Part shown: piece after piece, positions 34,641 to 42,899 of the stretch
How positions within the stretch are numbered: position 1 is the first letter of the stretch
Layout: the number at the start of each line of letters is the position of its first letter
From: Gudongella sp.
Lineage (GTDB): Bacteria > Bacillota > Clostridia > Tissierellales > Tissierellaceae
Direction of reading: 5' to 3'
DNA length: 55,039 bases
NCBI GenBank assembly: GCA_024649995.1
Contig: JANKMX010000009.1
Span: 1 to 55,039 of the forward strand
Made by a program: the position numbers and the translations under genes
The notes under the pieces: generated by a model
The model's input: the letters and a program-made list of their open reading frames with translations, nothing else
Databases searched by the model: none
What the model was told of the DNA's origin: nothing

Positions 34641-35726
34641 TCAATTGGCACCATTTTCAATGTTCTTGGCTATAAGCCTTGTAATTTCCTGTGTTCCCAC
34701 GGTTTTTCCGCCCTCCATGAAAACGTCTTCAGTATGATATTTTTCCTCAAAAACTTTTTTTACAGCACTCTCGATTGACCTTGCCTCCCGGGTGAGTCCA
34801 AAGGAATGCTCAAGCATCATGGATGCCGAAAGGATTGTCCCTATGGGATTGACCCTGTCCTGACCTGCGATAGTTGGAGCTGAGCCGTGTATCGGCTCAT
34901 ATATCCCCCTTTTCCCGTCACCCATGCTGGCTGAAGGCAAGAGACCTATTGACCCTGTCAGCATGCTTATCTCATCTGAAAGTATGTCTCCAAAGATGTT
35001 TGACGTCAGGATTACGTCAAACTGGGATGGGTTCCTTACAGCCTGCATGCAGGCATTGTCTATGTACATGTGAAAGAGCTCAACTTCAGGATAATCCAAA
35101 TGGACCTCTTCCACCACCTTCCTCCACAGCCTTGATGTATGGAGGACATTGGCCTTGTCCACACTTGTAACCTTTTTTCTTCTACCCATGGCAGCCTGAA
35201 AGGCCTTCCTGGCTATCCTCTCTATTTCCATGCTGCTGTATTCCTCAACATCCTCTGCCCTTTCTCCATTTTCATCCTCCCAGGTCCTTTTTCTGCCAAA
35301 GTATATTCCTCCCGTAAGCTCCCTTACAACACATATGTCAAATCCATTTTCCACTATGTGATTCTTTAGTGGAGAAGCCTCCTTCAGCTGAGGATAGAGG
35401 ATGCCCGGTCTAAGATTTGAATATGCCTTCATTGCCTTCCTCAATCCAAGGATAGCCGCCTCGGGTCTCAGCTCATGGGGAAGACCATCCCATTTGTCTC
35501 CTCCAACAGCACCAAAGAGGATGCTGTCACAGCTGTCCACAGTCTTAAGGGTAGCTTCAGGCAGGGGACTTCCCGTTGCGTCATAGGCTGCCCCTCCCAC
35601 TAAAACATCATGGTAGCTGAAATCTAATCCAAACACCTGGGAAACCCTGTCAAGAATCTGCATTGCACTTTCAACAACCTCCGGTCCCACACCGTCACCA
35701 CGTGCCACCGCTATTCTATATGTCAT
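34641..35726 (-). CDS. leuB: 3-isopropylmalate dehydrogenase
   Basis: A 361-residue NAD-dependent oxidative decarboxylase giving 2-oxoisocaproate in leucine synthesis. Typical segments are VARGDGVGPEV, the substrate loop LRKAMKAYSNLRPG with its arginines, RELTGGIYFG, the metal-binding segment VILTSNIFGDILSDE and PIHGSAPTIAGQDRVNP. Last gene of leuACDB, starting 1 bp after the leuD frame ends, so coupled. Confidence 0.97.
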   Translation of the reverse strand: MTYRIAVARGDGVGPEVVESAMQILDRVSQVFGLDFSYHDVLVGGAAYDATGSPLPEATLKTVDSCDSILFGAVGGDKWDGLPHELRPEAAILGLRKAMKAYSNLRPGILYPQLKEASPLKNHIVENGFDICVVRELTGGIYFGRKRTWEDENGERAEDVEEYSSMEIERIARKAFQAAMGRRKKVTSVDKANVLHTSRLWRKVVEEVHLDYPEVELFHMYIDNACMQAVRNPSQFDVILTSNIFGDILSDEISMLTGSIGLLPSASMGDGKRGIYEPIHGSAPTIAGQDRVNPIGTILSASMMLEHSFGLTREARSIESAVKKVFEEKYHTEDVFMEGGKTVGTQEITRLIAKNIENGAN

Positions 35727-35727
35727 A

Positions 35728-36222
35728 TTATTCTGCTCCTCCCGCTTTCACATAGCCCACAAGTCCGCCACTTTCAATTATCTTCCTGATAAAGGGCGGG
35801 TAGGCCTCCCCACTGTATACCCTCCCTGTAGTCATATTTATGATTTCACCTGTTTCATAGTTTACGGATATGTCATCCCCATCACTTATATCCCTGGAGG
35901 CTTCAGGGCTTTCGATTATTGGAAGTCCGATGTTAAAGGAGTTCCTGTAGAATATCCTTGCAAAGCTTTCTGCAATAACACAGCTTATACCAGCACCCTT
36001 TATGGCTATGGGAGCATGCTCCCTTGATGATCCACAGCCAAAATTCCTGCCTGCCACAACAATATCCCCCTCCTTGACCCTATTGCTGATTTCAGGGTCA
36101 AGGTCCTCCATAAAGTGTACTGCCAACTCCTTTGGATCCGCCGTAGACAGGTACCTTGCAGCTATTATAAGGTCAGTGTCAATATTGTCTCCAAGTTTGA
36201 TAACTCTTCCCCTTGATTCCAT
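35728..36222 (-). CDS. leuD: 3-isopropylmalate dehydratase, small subunit
   Basis: A 164-residue swivelling domain that, with LeuC, isomerises 2- to 3-isopropylmalate. It has [31 protein letters not shown] (the small-subunit signature) and [17 protein letters not shown]. It is the short LeuD form found in archaea and anaerobes. It begins directly after leuC. Confidence 0.96.
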   Translation of the reverse strand: MESRGRVIKLGDNIDTDLIIAARYLSTADPKELAVHFMEDLDPEISNRVKEGDIVVAGRNFGCGSSREHAPIAIKGAGISCVIAESFARIFYRNSFNIGLPIIESPEASRDISDGDDISVNYETGEIINMTTGRVYSGEAYPPFIRKIIESGGLVGYVKAGGAE

Positions 36223-37491
36223 CTATATCACCTCCAGATTTTCAGGGTTCTCTATATATCCGGCTACAGCCGAAGCAGCTGCCACAGCTGGACTTGCCAG
36301 ATAGACCTCTGACGTGTGATGACCCATCCTGCCTATGAAATTCCTGTTTGTTGTGGATACAGCCCTTTCACCCTCAGCCAGTATCCCCATGTGGCCTCCC
36401 AGACAGGGACCGCAGGTTGGAGTGCTTACAATGGCTCCAGCCTCTATGAATATCTCAATCAAGCCTTCCCTGACCGACTGAAGGTATATATCCTGGGTTG
36501 CAGGAAATATTATGGTCCTGACCCCCTTTGCAACCCTTCGACCCTTAAGTATCCTTGCAGCCATCCTCATGTCATCCAGCCTTCCGTTTGTGCAGGACCC
36601 TATTACAACCTGGTCTATATTAATCCTGGGAACATCATCAATGGAATGTGTGTTGTCCGGGCTGTGTGGAAATGATACAGTAGGTCTCACCTTTGACAGG
36701 TCAAGTTCAATTACCTGGTCATATTCCGCGTCATCATCTGGACTGTAGGTCTTCCATTCCCTCTTTGCTCTACCTTCCATGTAGCTTTCCGTGATCCCAT
36801 CCACAGGGAATATACCGTTTTTTGCACCTGCCTCTATTGCCATGTTTGAGATGGTGAACCTGTCATCCATTGTAAGATGCCTGACCCCCTCACCTGAGTA
36901 TTCCATGGACCTGTACCTTGCTCCGTCAACCCCTATCATTCCGATGATGTGAAGGATTATATCCTTGCCTGTAACCCACTTTTGTGGTTTCCCCTTAAGA
37001 ACTATTGAGATTGCTGATGGAACCTTGAACCAGGCCTTGCCCGTGGACATTCCAGCTGCCATGTCGGTGCTTCCAACCCCTGTTGAGAAGGCTCCGAGAG
37101 CCCCGTAGGTACAGGTGTGGGAATCCGCTCCAATCACCGCATCCCCTGCAACCACAATCCCCTTTTCAGGCAGCAGGGCGTGCTCTATTCCCATTTCCCC
37201 GATCTCAAAGTAGTTTGTTATACCCTGACTGTGGGCAAACTCCCTCATGATCCTGCATTGCTGGGCAGCCCTTATATCCTTGTTTGGGGCAAAGTGGTCC
37301 GGAACCAGGGCAATCCTGTCCTTGTGGAAAACCTCCCTGGATCCCATCCTTTCAAACTCAGCAATTGCGGGAGGAGCGGTGATATCATTGCCAAGCACCA
37401 TATCAAGGTCCGCCTCTATGAAATCTCCTGCAGCCACACTGTCCCTTCCAGCATGAGCTGCCATTATCTTCTGTGTCATTGTCATTCCCAT
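36223..37491 (-). CDS. leuC: 3-isopropylmalate dehydratase, large subunit
   Basis: A 422-residue aconitase-type [4Fe-4S] enzyme. Cluster cysteines are seen in [13 protein letters not shown] and [13 protein letters not shown]; other marks are [20 protein letters not shown] and [14 protein letters not shown]. Together with LeuD it is the short two-subunit archaeal-type isomerase of about 420 plus 160 residues. ATG at 37491, with further in-frame ATGs 2 and 4 codons later; GGGTGA supports the first. Confidence 0.96.
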   Translation of the reverse strand: MGMTMTQKIMAAHAGRDSVAAGDFIEADLDMVLGNDITAPPAIAEFERMGSREVFHKDRIALVPDHFAPNKDIRAAQQCRIMREFAHSQGITNYFEIGEMGIEHALLPEKGIVVAGDAVIGADSHTCTYGALGAFSTGVGSTDMAAGMSTGKAWFKVPSAISIVLKGKPQKWVTGKDIILHIIGMIGVDGARYRSMEYSGEGVRHLTMDDRFTISNMAIEAGAKNGIFPVDGITESYMEGRAKREWKTYSPDDDAEYDQVIELDLSKVRPTVSFPHSPDNTHSIDDVPRINIDQVVIGSCTNGRLDDMRMAARILKGRRVAKGVRTIIFPATQDIYLQSVREGLIEIFIEAGAIVSTPTCGPCLGGHMGILAEGERAVSTTNRNFIGRMGHHTSEVYLASPAVAAASAVAGYIENPENLEVI

Positions 37492-37505
37492 TCAAATCAC
37501 CCTTT

Positions 37506-39038
37506 CTATACAGCCATTTCCTGGTGTGTCTCTTCTTCCTGCATAAGCTTGTTGACTGCGTTTATATATGCGCTTATGCTTGCCTCAACAACATCGATGC
37601 TGGCATCTCTCCCCACAAAATGCTTGTCCTTGTATCTTAGCTTCACCACCGCATATCCCAATGCATCAGTTCCCTCTGTGATGGATTGCAGGGAGAAGTC
37701 CTCAAGGGTTATATCCTTATGGACGCACTGCGCAATCGCTCTGAAGGAAGCATCCACAGGTCCCTGTGCAAATGAGATTCCCTCCCTGATTCCCTCTGGC
37801 GTATCCAGAACAACAGAGGCTGTGGTCGTTATGGTATTTCCACTGTTTACAACAAATCTCTCAAGCTTGTAGTAATCCCTTGTTTCCTTAATCCCTCTGG
37901 TTAGGAGTATCTCAATGTCCCTGTCAAAAATCTGCTTTTTCTTGTCTGCAAGATCCTTGAATTGAGCGAAGATAATGTTAAGCTGGTCATCGTCAATCTG
38001 ATATCCCAGGGAGGCCACCTTATCCTTGAATGCATGTCTACCGGAATGCTTGCCCAGGACCAGATTGTTGTTGCTCAGACCAATGGATTCCGGAGTCATT
38101 ATTTCGTAGGTTTCCCTGTTGCTAAGGACCCCATGCTGGTGTATTCCCGACTCATGGGCAAATGCATTGGCTCCCACAATGGCCTTGTTTGGCTGGACGT
38201 TCACTCCTGTGATGCTGCTTAGCATATTGCTGGTTCTGGTGATCTCAACGGTTTTGATATTGCTGTTTGCATCGTATTTGTCTCCTCTTACGGAAAGGAC
38301 CATAGCAATCTCCTCAAGAGCTGCATTGCCAGCCCTTTCACCTATTCCATTCACTGTACACTCTATCTGTGTCGCCCCTGCCTTGATTGCTGCAAGGCTG
38401 TTGGCAACCCCAAGTCCCAGGTCATTGTGGCAGTGGACTGAGATTTCCACCTGGTCCAGGTACTTGGATTTCCTTCTGATATCCATTATGAATTGGTAAA
38501 ACTCATCCGGCGTTGTATAGCCCACAGTATCAGGTATGTTGATGATTTTTGCACCTGCCTGTATCACCCTGTCAAATATCTCTGCCAGGAAGCCAGTGTC
38601 GCTTCTAGTGGCATCCTCCGCAGAAAATTCAACCTGGGGACAAAGGCTGGATGCATATGCCACCATCTCTTCTGCCCTGTCTGCCACCTGCTGAGGTGTC
38701 ATCTTCAGCTTGTACTCCATATGTATTGGTGATGTGGCGATAAAGGTGTGAATTCTTGGTTTTGATGCTCCCTTTACAGCCTCCCAGGCCTTGTCTATAT
38801 CATCCTTTACAGTCCTTGCAAGGACTGCCACAGTTGATTCAGTTATCTGGTCCGCTATGGCCTTTACAGATTGAAAGTCTCCAGGTGATGCGGCTGCAAA
38901 GCCCGCCTCAATAACATCAACTCCCAGCCTTTCCAGCTGCCTTGCCATCATTAGCTTTTCCCTGTGGTTCATGCTGCACCCTGGGGACTGCTCCCCATCC
39001 CTTAATGTTGTGTCAAAAAAACTGATTCTCTTTGTCAT
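37506..39038 (-). CDS. leuA: 2-isopropylmalate synthase
   Basis: Condenses acetyl-CoA with 2-oxoisovalerate, the committed step to leucine. The 510-residue protein has the DTTLRDGEQSPGCSM catalytic start, HCHNDLGLGVANSLAAIKAG metal histidines, NGIGERAGNAALEEI, and a C-terminal regulatory domain (about residues 390-505) where leucine binds. A full regulatory domain implies feedback inhibition on top of the T-box control. The ATG has GGAGGAT upstream. First gene of leuACDB. Confidence 0.97.
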   Translation of the reverse strand: MTKRISFFDTTLRDGEQSPGCSMNHREKLMMARQLERLGVDVIEAGFAAASPGDFQSVKAIADQITESTVAVLARTVKDDIDKAWEAVKGASKPRIHTFIATSPIHMEYKLKMTPQQVADRAEEMVAYASSLCPQVEFSAEDATRSDTGFLAEIFDRVIQAGAKIINIPDTVGYTTPDEFYQFIMDIRRKSKYLDQVEISVHCHNDLGLGVANSLAAIKAGATQIECTVNGIGERAGNAALEEIAMVLSVRGDKYDANSNIKTVEITRTSNMLSSITGVNVQPNKAIVGANAFAHESGIHQHGVLSNRETYEIMTPESIGLSNNNLVLGKHSGRHAFKDKVASLGYQIDDDQLNIIFAQFKDLADKKKQIFDRDIEILLTRGIKETRDYYKLERFVVNSGNTITTTASVVLDTPEGIREGISFAQGPVDASFRAIAQCVHKDITLEDFSLQSITEGTDALGYAVVKLRYKDKHFVGRDASIDVVEASISAYINAVNKLMQEEETHQEMAV

Positions 39039-39056
39039 TTTCCATCCTCCTTTTCA

Positions 39057-39325
39057 TAAAAAAAAATCCCCCGTCCCTATAGATATCACTCTATAGGGAC
39101 GAAGGATAAATCTTTCGTGTTACCACCCTAATTCGCAGCAAGCTGCCTCATTCCCGGACAATCATCCGGTATCCATATAACGGTGGCACCGTCACAGACT
39201 ACTTGCCGAAGCTTTCGCCCATGCTGCTTTGAAGCTAGTATTACATACCCATCCACTGCTGATTCACACCAACCATCAGCTCTCTTGAAGTAGATTCCAG
39301 GTATCTTTCTCTTCATCTTGGCATT
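39057..39325 (-). promoter_or_regulatory. T-box leader, leucine specifier (CUA), of leuACDB
   Basis: T-box sequence GGGTGGTAACACG at 39128-39116 (minus). The terminator GTCCCTATAGA-GTGATA-TCTATAGGGAC, then GGGGG and T9, is at 39101-39057, 19 bp before leuA. In Stem I helices GAAG/CTTC and ATACC/GGTAT enclose a loop whose 3' side ends ATACTAG. The codon before the final purine is CTA (39238-39236), leucine. Uncharged tRNA-Leu should switch on the operon. Confidence 0.9.
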
Positions 39326-39342
39326 TCTTAATATTGAAACCT

Positions 39343-39372
39343 ATTATATATGCAGGTGAATTTAAAAGTCAA
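39343..39372 (-). promoter_or_regulatory. Promoter of the leu T-box transcript
   Basis: Minus strand TTGACT (39372-39367), 18-bp spacer, TATAAT (39348-39343). It lies directly after the homoserine dehydrogenase stop codon. Confidence 0.8.
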
Positions 39373-39380
39373 CACAAATT

Positions 39381-40391
39381 TTACACTTTTCTAAATATTC
39401 TTTTTTTAATCTGAAGGATATCCCGGATTATTGCGGCTGCGGCCCCCCTTACATCAGATGCTCCCCCAAGGATCGCAAACTCTCCAAGATTGTCTGTCAC
39501 ATACTGTATGCCCTTGTTCTTACCCTGGACTCCATAGAAGATGTCCTCATGGGATACCATGACAGGCTTAACTACCACCCTTGGATTTTCAGCCTCAAGG
39601 TCCAGCTCACCAAGGAGCTTGTATCTCTTGTTCCTATCCTTGGCAGACCTTATGTCCTCACTGGTCAGATGGGTTATTCCCAGCACTTCCGCATCCTCCA
39701 GTTTAAGGGCTTTTCCTGCAAGGGCATTTGCAATTATGGTCATTTTTATGGCCGAATCCCAGCCCTCGACATCCTGGGTGGGATCGGCCTCTGCAATCCC
39801 TTCCTCCTGGGCCTTTTGGAGGGCAGCCTGATAGGTCATCCCTCCATTTTCCATAAGGTGGAGTATGTAGTTTGTTGTCCCGTTCAGGACCCCCCTGATT
39901 CCAAGAAGCCTTGAGCCCAGAAGGTCGTTTTCTCCTGCGCTTATGGTTGGAAGTGCAGCTCCTGCAGTTGCCCCTATGCCAAAGCCCAATCCCCTTTTTT
40001 CAGCCAGGTCCTTAAGGTCTCTGTAATGGAGCATAACCGGTCCCTTGTTGGCTGTAACAACATGCAGACCATTTTCCAGCGCCAATCTTATGGTAGACCT
40101 GGCAGGCTCTCCCGTGCTCTTGTTGGTTGGTGTCGCCTCAACCAGAAGATCCACCCTGTATTCATTAAGGATATCCGAAATCCTCCAGGCTCCAAAGCCC
40201 CCTTCTCCATATCCTTCCAGGTCTCTGGTCCTTCCAAGATAATCATAGAGCTTTTCTGGGTCCAGTCCTGCCTGGTCCCCAACCCCCGACCTGCTGTTTA
40301 GTGCAAATACAAGCTCAATATCATCCCTCTTCCCGATGAGATCCACAAGGGCTCTTCCAACCCCTCCAGTACCAACCAATCCTATCCTCAC
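39381..40391 (-). CDS. Homoserine dehydrogenase, short form without ACT domain
   Basis: Reduces aspartate semialdehyde to homoserine, precursor of Thr, Met and (through Thr) Ile. It has the Rossmann motif RIGLVGTGGVGRALVD, EATPTNKSTGEPA, NKGPVMLHY, and the catalytic region GTTNYILHLMENGGMTYQAA with EADPTQDVEGWDSAIK. At 336 residues it lacks the C-terminal ACT domain, so threonine feedback may be missing. The start is GTG at 40389-40391 with AGGAGG 6 bp upstream. It follows the EamA gene by 10 bp. Confidence 0.9.
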   Translation of the reverse strand: MRIGLVGTGGVGRALVDLIGKRDDIELVFALNSRSGVGDQAGLDPEKLYDYLGRTRDLEGYGEGGFGAWRISDILNEYRVDLLVEATPTNKSTGEPARSTIRLALENGLHVVTANKGPVMLHYRDLKDLAEKRGLGFGIGATAGAALPTISAGENDLLGSRLLGIRGVLNGTTNYILHLMENGGMTYQAALQKAQEEGIAEADPTQDVEGWDSAIKMTIIANALAGKALKLEDAEVLGITHLTSEDIRSAKDRNKRYKLLGELDLEAENPRVVVKPVMVSHEDIFYGVQGKNKGIQYVTDNLGEFAILGGASDVRGAAAAIIRDILQIKKRIFRKV

Positions 40392-40401
40392 AATATCCCT
40401 C

Positions 40402-41274
40402 CTAATCCCTATCAAAAGCTGTAATGATGACTACCGCTGCAAGTATCGAAATAAAGCCGGCTATTGTCCTTCCAGATATCACTTCATTAAAGAGCAGAGC
40501 ACCGATAATGATACTGGTCACGGGCTCAAATGTGCTGAGTATTGAAGTCTTCTGTGGTCCGATAAGGGCCACTCCTATCTGAAAGAAGCTTACCCCAAGG
40601 AAGGCCACAATTATTGACAATAGAACCGATACCCCCCATCCAAGGGGCGACATGGTGAAATCAAGACTCCCGGTAAACAGTCCAAATAGAAAGATCATTC
40701 CGCTTGCCGTTACACACAGGTAAAGGGTGAGCTTCAGTGAATTCATTGACTTCAGGCCGCTTCTATCAAGGTATACTATGTAGAATGCATAGGCCACAGA
40801 GGAGCCAAATGCAAGAAGAAAGCCCATAAGGTTTATGTTGGCCTCCGAATCATTCAAAAACATCATTCCAACTATGGCAAGGCTCACTGAAAGAAGCTTG
40901 GTCCCACTGGCCCTCTCTCTGAACATTATCACATACACCAGAATGACGAGTACCGGGTATGCAAAGTGCAGGGTGGTGGCTATCCCTGAGGCTATGTAGT
41001 TGTATGACATGTACAGGGTCAGGGCAGTTGTCCCATACCCCAAGGTCCCCACCAACAGAAGCTTTTTTGCCTCCTCCCGGCTTAGCTTGAGTCCAACCTT
41101 TTTGTTCCTGTTCACAAAGTATACAAGCACCGGAAGGACCAGAAAGAACCTCAGAAATGAAAGGGTTACAGGATTTCCCCCTTCCTGGTAGACGGTCTTT
41201 GCCATAAGCGGCATGCTCCCAAATACTAGTGCTGATATTACAACAGCCATGTAGCCCTTAAGCTTTTCAAACAT
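40402..41274 (-). CDS. EamA/DMT family transporter 1
   Basis: A 290-residue drug/metabolite transporter with ten spans in two EamA halves; the second half ends with the typical PVTSIIIGALLFNEVISG. Members export amino acids or other metabolites. Being 10 bp upstream of homoserine dehydrogenase, it may export threonine or homoserine, as E. coli RhtA does (inference). Likely one transcript with that gene. Confidence 0.87.
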   Translation of the reverse strand: MFEKLKGYMAVVISALVFGSMPLMAKTVYQEGGNPVTLSFLRFFLVLPVLVYFVNRNKKVGLKLSREEAKKLLLVGTLGYGTTALTLYMSYNYIASGIATTLHFAYPVLVILVYVIMFRERASGTKLLSVSLAIVGMMFLNDSEANINLMGFLLAFGSSVAYAFYIVYLDRSGLKSMNSLKLTLYLCVTASGMIFLFGLFTGSLDFTMSPLGWGVSVLLSIIVAFLGVSFFQIGVALIGPQKTSILSTFEPVTSIIIGALLFNEVISGRTIAGFISILAAVVIITAFDRD

Positions 41275-41350
41275 TTTGTCCTCCAGATTTTAGTCATTAC
41301 TTAGATTATAACCCTTTTGTCAAAATATTGCATAAAAGAATAGGAATTTC

Positions 41351-41386
41351 AAAAAAAATGATCCCCAGAATAATATCCCGGGGATA
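41351..41386 (-). terminator. Terminator after the GNAT gene
   Basis: Minus strand ATATCCCCGGGATATTATTC, then TGGGGAT and ATTTTTTTT. ATCCCC pairs with GGGGAT around the loop; a run of eight T follows one base on. Confidence 0.8.
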
Positions 41387-41407
41387 TGACCTTCATCATG
41401 AGATTTC

Positions 41408-42061
41408 CTAGGTGTCTCTTCTGAGCTTTCTGTGGTAGACAAGGGTGGTCATGACCTTCCCTTCATGCCACTCATACCTTACACTTGCAAGCTTGAACTT
41501 CCTTTTTGTCTTGAAGAGAACTGACGGAAGATTTGGTACCGGTGCAATGATGACCTCCTCAAAGATGTCGAACATTCCATCAGCCTTTATGTCCTTGATC
41601 AGCTTCTTGGACAGCATGCCTCCGATTCCCTGTCGCTTGAACCTGTCAAGAACGGCAATCTTGTCCAGCATAATGAAGTTCTCCAGGTTCTCCTGGTTGA
41701 AATCGGGCCTGAAATAGCAGTCATTCAGCCATTTCGGGTTTTCCCTGAGCCACACGTCCTTGGGAAGTCCGAAGGTGAATCCAAGAACAGAGCTGTAGTC
41801 GTCCTCTATGTATTCCGCAACATAGAAGTAGTCACTGATCTCCAGAGCTCTCCTAAGCTTGCTTTTATGGCCTTCAGGGTCTGAACCGTAATCATCCATC
41901 AAGAAACCCTGCATGGGATCCTGATTCTTTTTCCCAACTGAAGCTGCTACATGAAATATTCCATCAATATCCTTTTCAACGGCCTTTCTGACCACAACAT
42001 TTTCCAGATTGATTTTCTTAATGCCACTTGGCAATTTGACTCGTCTCTTTAACTGACTCAA
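41408..42061 (-). CDS. GNAT family N-acetyltransferase-like protein
   Basis: A 217-residue protein. The acetyl-CoA-binding stretch is recognisable in IAVLDRFKRQGIGGMLSKKL (R/Q-x-x-G-x-G/A pattern), preceded by the beta strands VLGFTFGLPKD and NFIMLDKIAV. The N-terminal 30 basic residues (LKRRVKLPSGIKKINLENV) are an addition to the core fold. The start is TTG at 42059-42061 with GGAGGAGGG just upstream. The acetyl acceptor is unknown. It is divergent from the anchored protein at 42174. Confidence 0.78.
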   Translation of the reverse strand: MSQLKRRVKLPSGIKKINLENVVVRKAVEKDIDGIFHVAASVGKKNQDPMQGFLMDDYGSDPEGHKSKLRRALEISDYFYVAEYIEDDYSSVLGFTFGLPKDVWLRENPKWLNDCYFRPDFNQENLENFIMLDKIAVLDRFKRQGIGGMLSKKLIKDIKADGMFDIFEEVIIAPVPNLPSVLFKTKRKFKLASVRYEWHEGKVMTTLVYHRKLRRDT

Positions 42062-42139
42062 AAAATCCCTCCTCCTTCTATCTAATATCTCCTTTTTTTA
42101 ATACCCTAGGTGGGGTGGATGAAACCTTTAATTTTGTGG

Positions 42140-42158
42140 TATAATTGTCACGACAATT
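42140..42158 (+). promoter_or_regulatory. Extended -10 promoter overlapped by a palindromic operator
   Basis: TGGTATAAT (extended -10 at 42140-42145) is overlapped by AATTGTC-AC-GACAATT (42143-42158), a perfect 7+7 inverted repeat with a 2-base centre. It lies 16 bp before the ATG of the next gene. A dimeric repressor bound here would block initiation. The regulator is not identified. Confidence 0.55.
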
Positions 42159-42173
42159 GAAAAGAGGTGCTTT

Positions 42174-42881
42174 ATGAAGAAAAAATTACTTATCCCAATG
42201 GGAGCAATCATCATAATCCTAACCCTTGCTATCTCCATGAATAAAAGCATATTCAAAATGGGAATGGATTACATAAATTACAGATACTTCAGCCAGGACA
42301 GAGCCGCTGGGGATTTCAGCGAAATTCAGGAAAACCCATTTGAGAAATATCTTGAAGAAAATGAGGTGGATTTGGAAGAGGCCAAATCCCCACCGGATGG
42401 TTCCAGCGAACCAGCTCCTGCGGAGAAAAGGACTGAGGAAATTGAGCAGTACAACTCTTCCAATGATAACATCCCCTCTAGCCCTGTCAACAATCCGACC
42501 CCGTCAACAAATCCCACTGAGGTCTCTGTCAGCAAACCCACCCTGGCACAGATAAGCAGGGAGTATATGCTTGAATTTGAAGGCATGGAGGCCAATTTCA
42601 GAAAAAATCTTGAGGGTCTTGTTGGGGAGGCAGTTGAGGATTACAACTCAGGACAATACAGCAAAAACACTCTGGCAGATATGTACCTTCAGAAGGGTGA
42701 AAGAATGGAGGTTGAATCAGACGAAAAATTCTACAGGCTTTTGGGACGTCTGGAACAAAAGCTCATCCAGCACTCCTTCAATACCAATATGGTAGGAGAG
42801 GTTGAAAGCTATTACATCAAGCTTAAGAAGTATGAAAAGAACAGAATGATAGACAAAGGAATGGCCCTTCTGGATGATTAG
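42174..42881 (+). CDS. Membrane-anchored protein of unknown function
   Basis: 235 residues. An N-terminal span (LLIPMGAIIIILTLAIS) or uncleaved signal is followed by an acidic then Pro/Ser/Asn-rich linker (about residues 60-115, rich in PSSP and NPTPSTNPTE), and a predicted alpha-helical C-terminal domain (about 120-230, mostly charged, e.g. MLEFEGMEANFRKNLEGLVG). The helical part should sit outside the cell. No family is recognised. It has its own promoter with an operator-like palindrome, and a terminator overlapping its stop codon, so it is a single-gene regulated unit. Confidence 0.75.
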   Translation: MKKKLLIPMGAIIIILTLAISMNKSIFKMGMDYINYRYFSQDRAAGDFSEIQENPFEKYLEENEVDLEEAKSPPDGSSEPAPAEKRTEEIEQYNSSNDNIPSSPVNNPTPSTNPTEVSVSKPTLAQISREYMLEFEGMEANFRKNLEGLVGEAVEDYNSGQYSKNTLADMYLQKGERMEVESDEKFYRLLGRLEQKLIQHSFNTNMVGEVESYYIKLKKYEKNRMIDKGMALLDD

Positions 42882-42894
42882 AAGAGCCATTTTC
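42861..42894 (+). terminator. Terminator overlapping the stop of the anchored protein gene
   Basis: ATGGCCCTTCT and AGAAGAGCCAT pair with one mismatch across the TAG stop, then TTTT. The next gene is convergent and ends 6 bp later. Confidence 0.65.
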
Positions 42895-42899
42895 ATGTC

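Noticed and set aside
39128-39316. 62-residue open frame on the minus strand upstream of leuA
   Set aside because: It lies wholly within the leucine T-box leader; its codons are the Stem I and antiterminator sequences.
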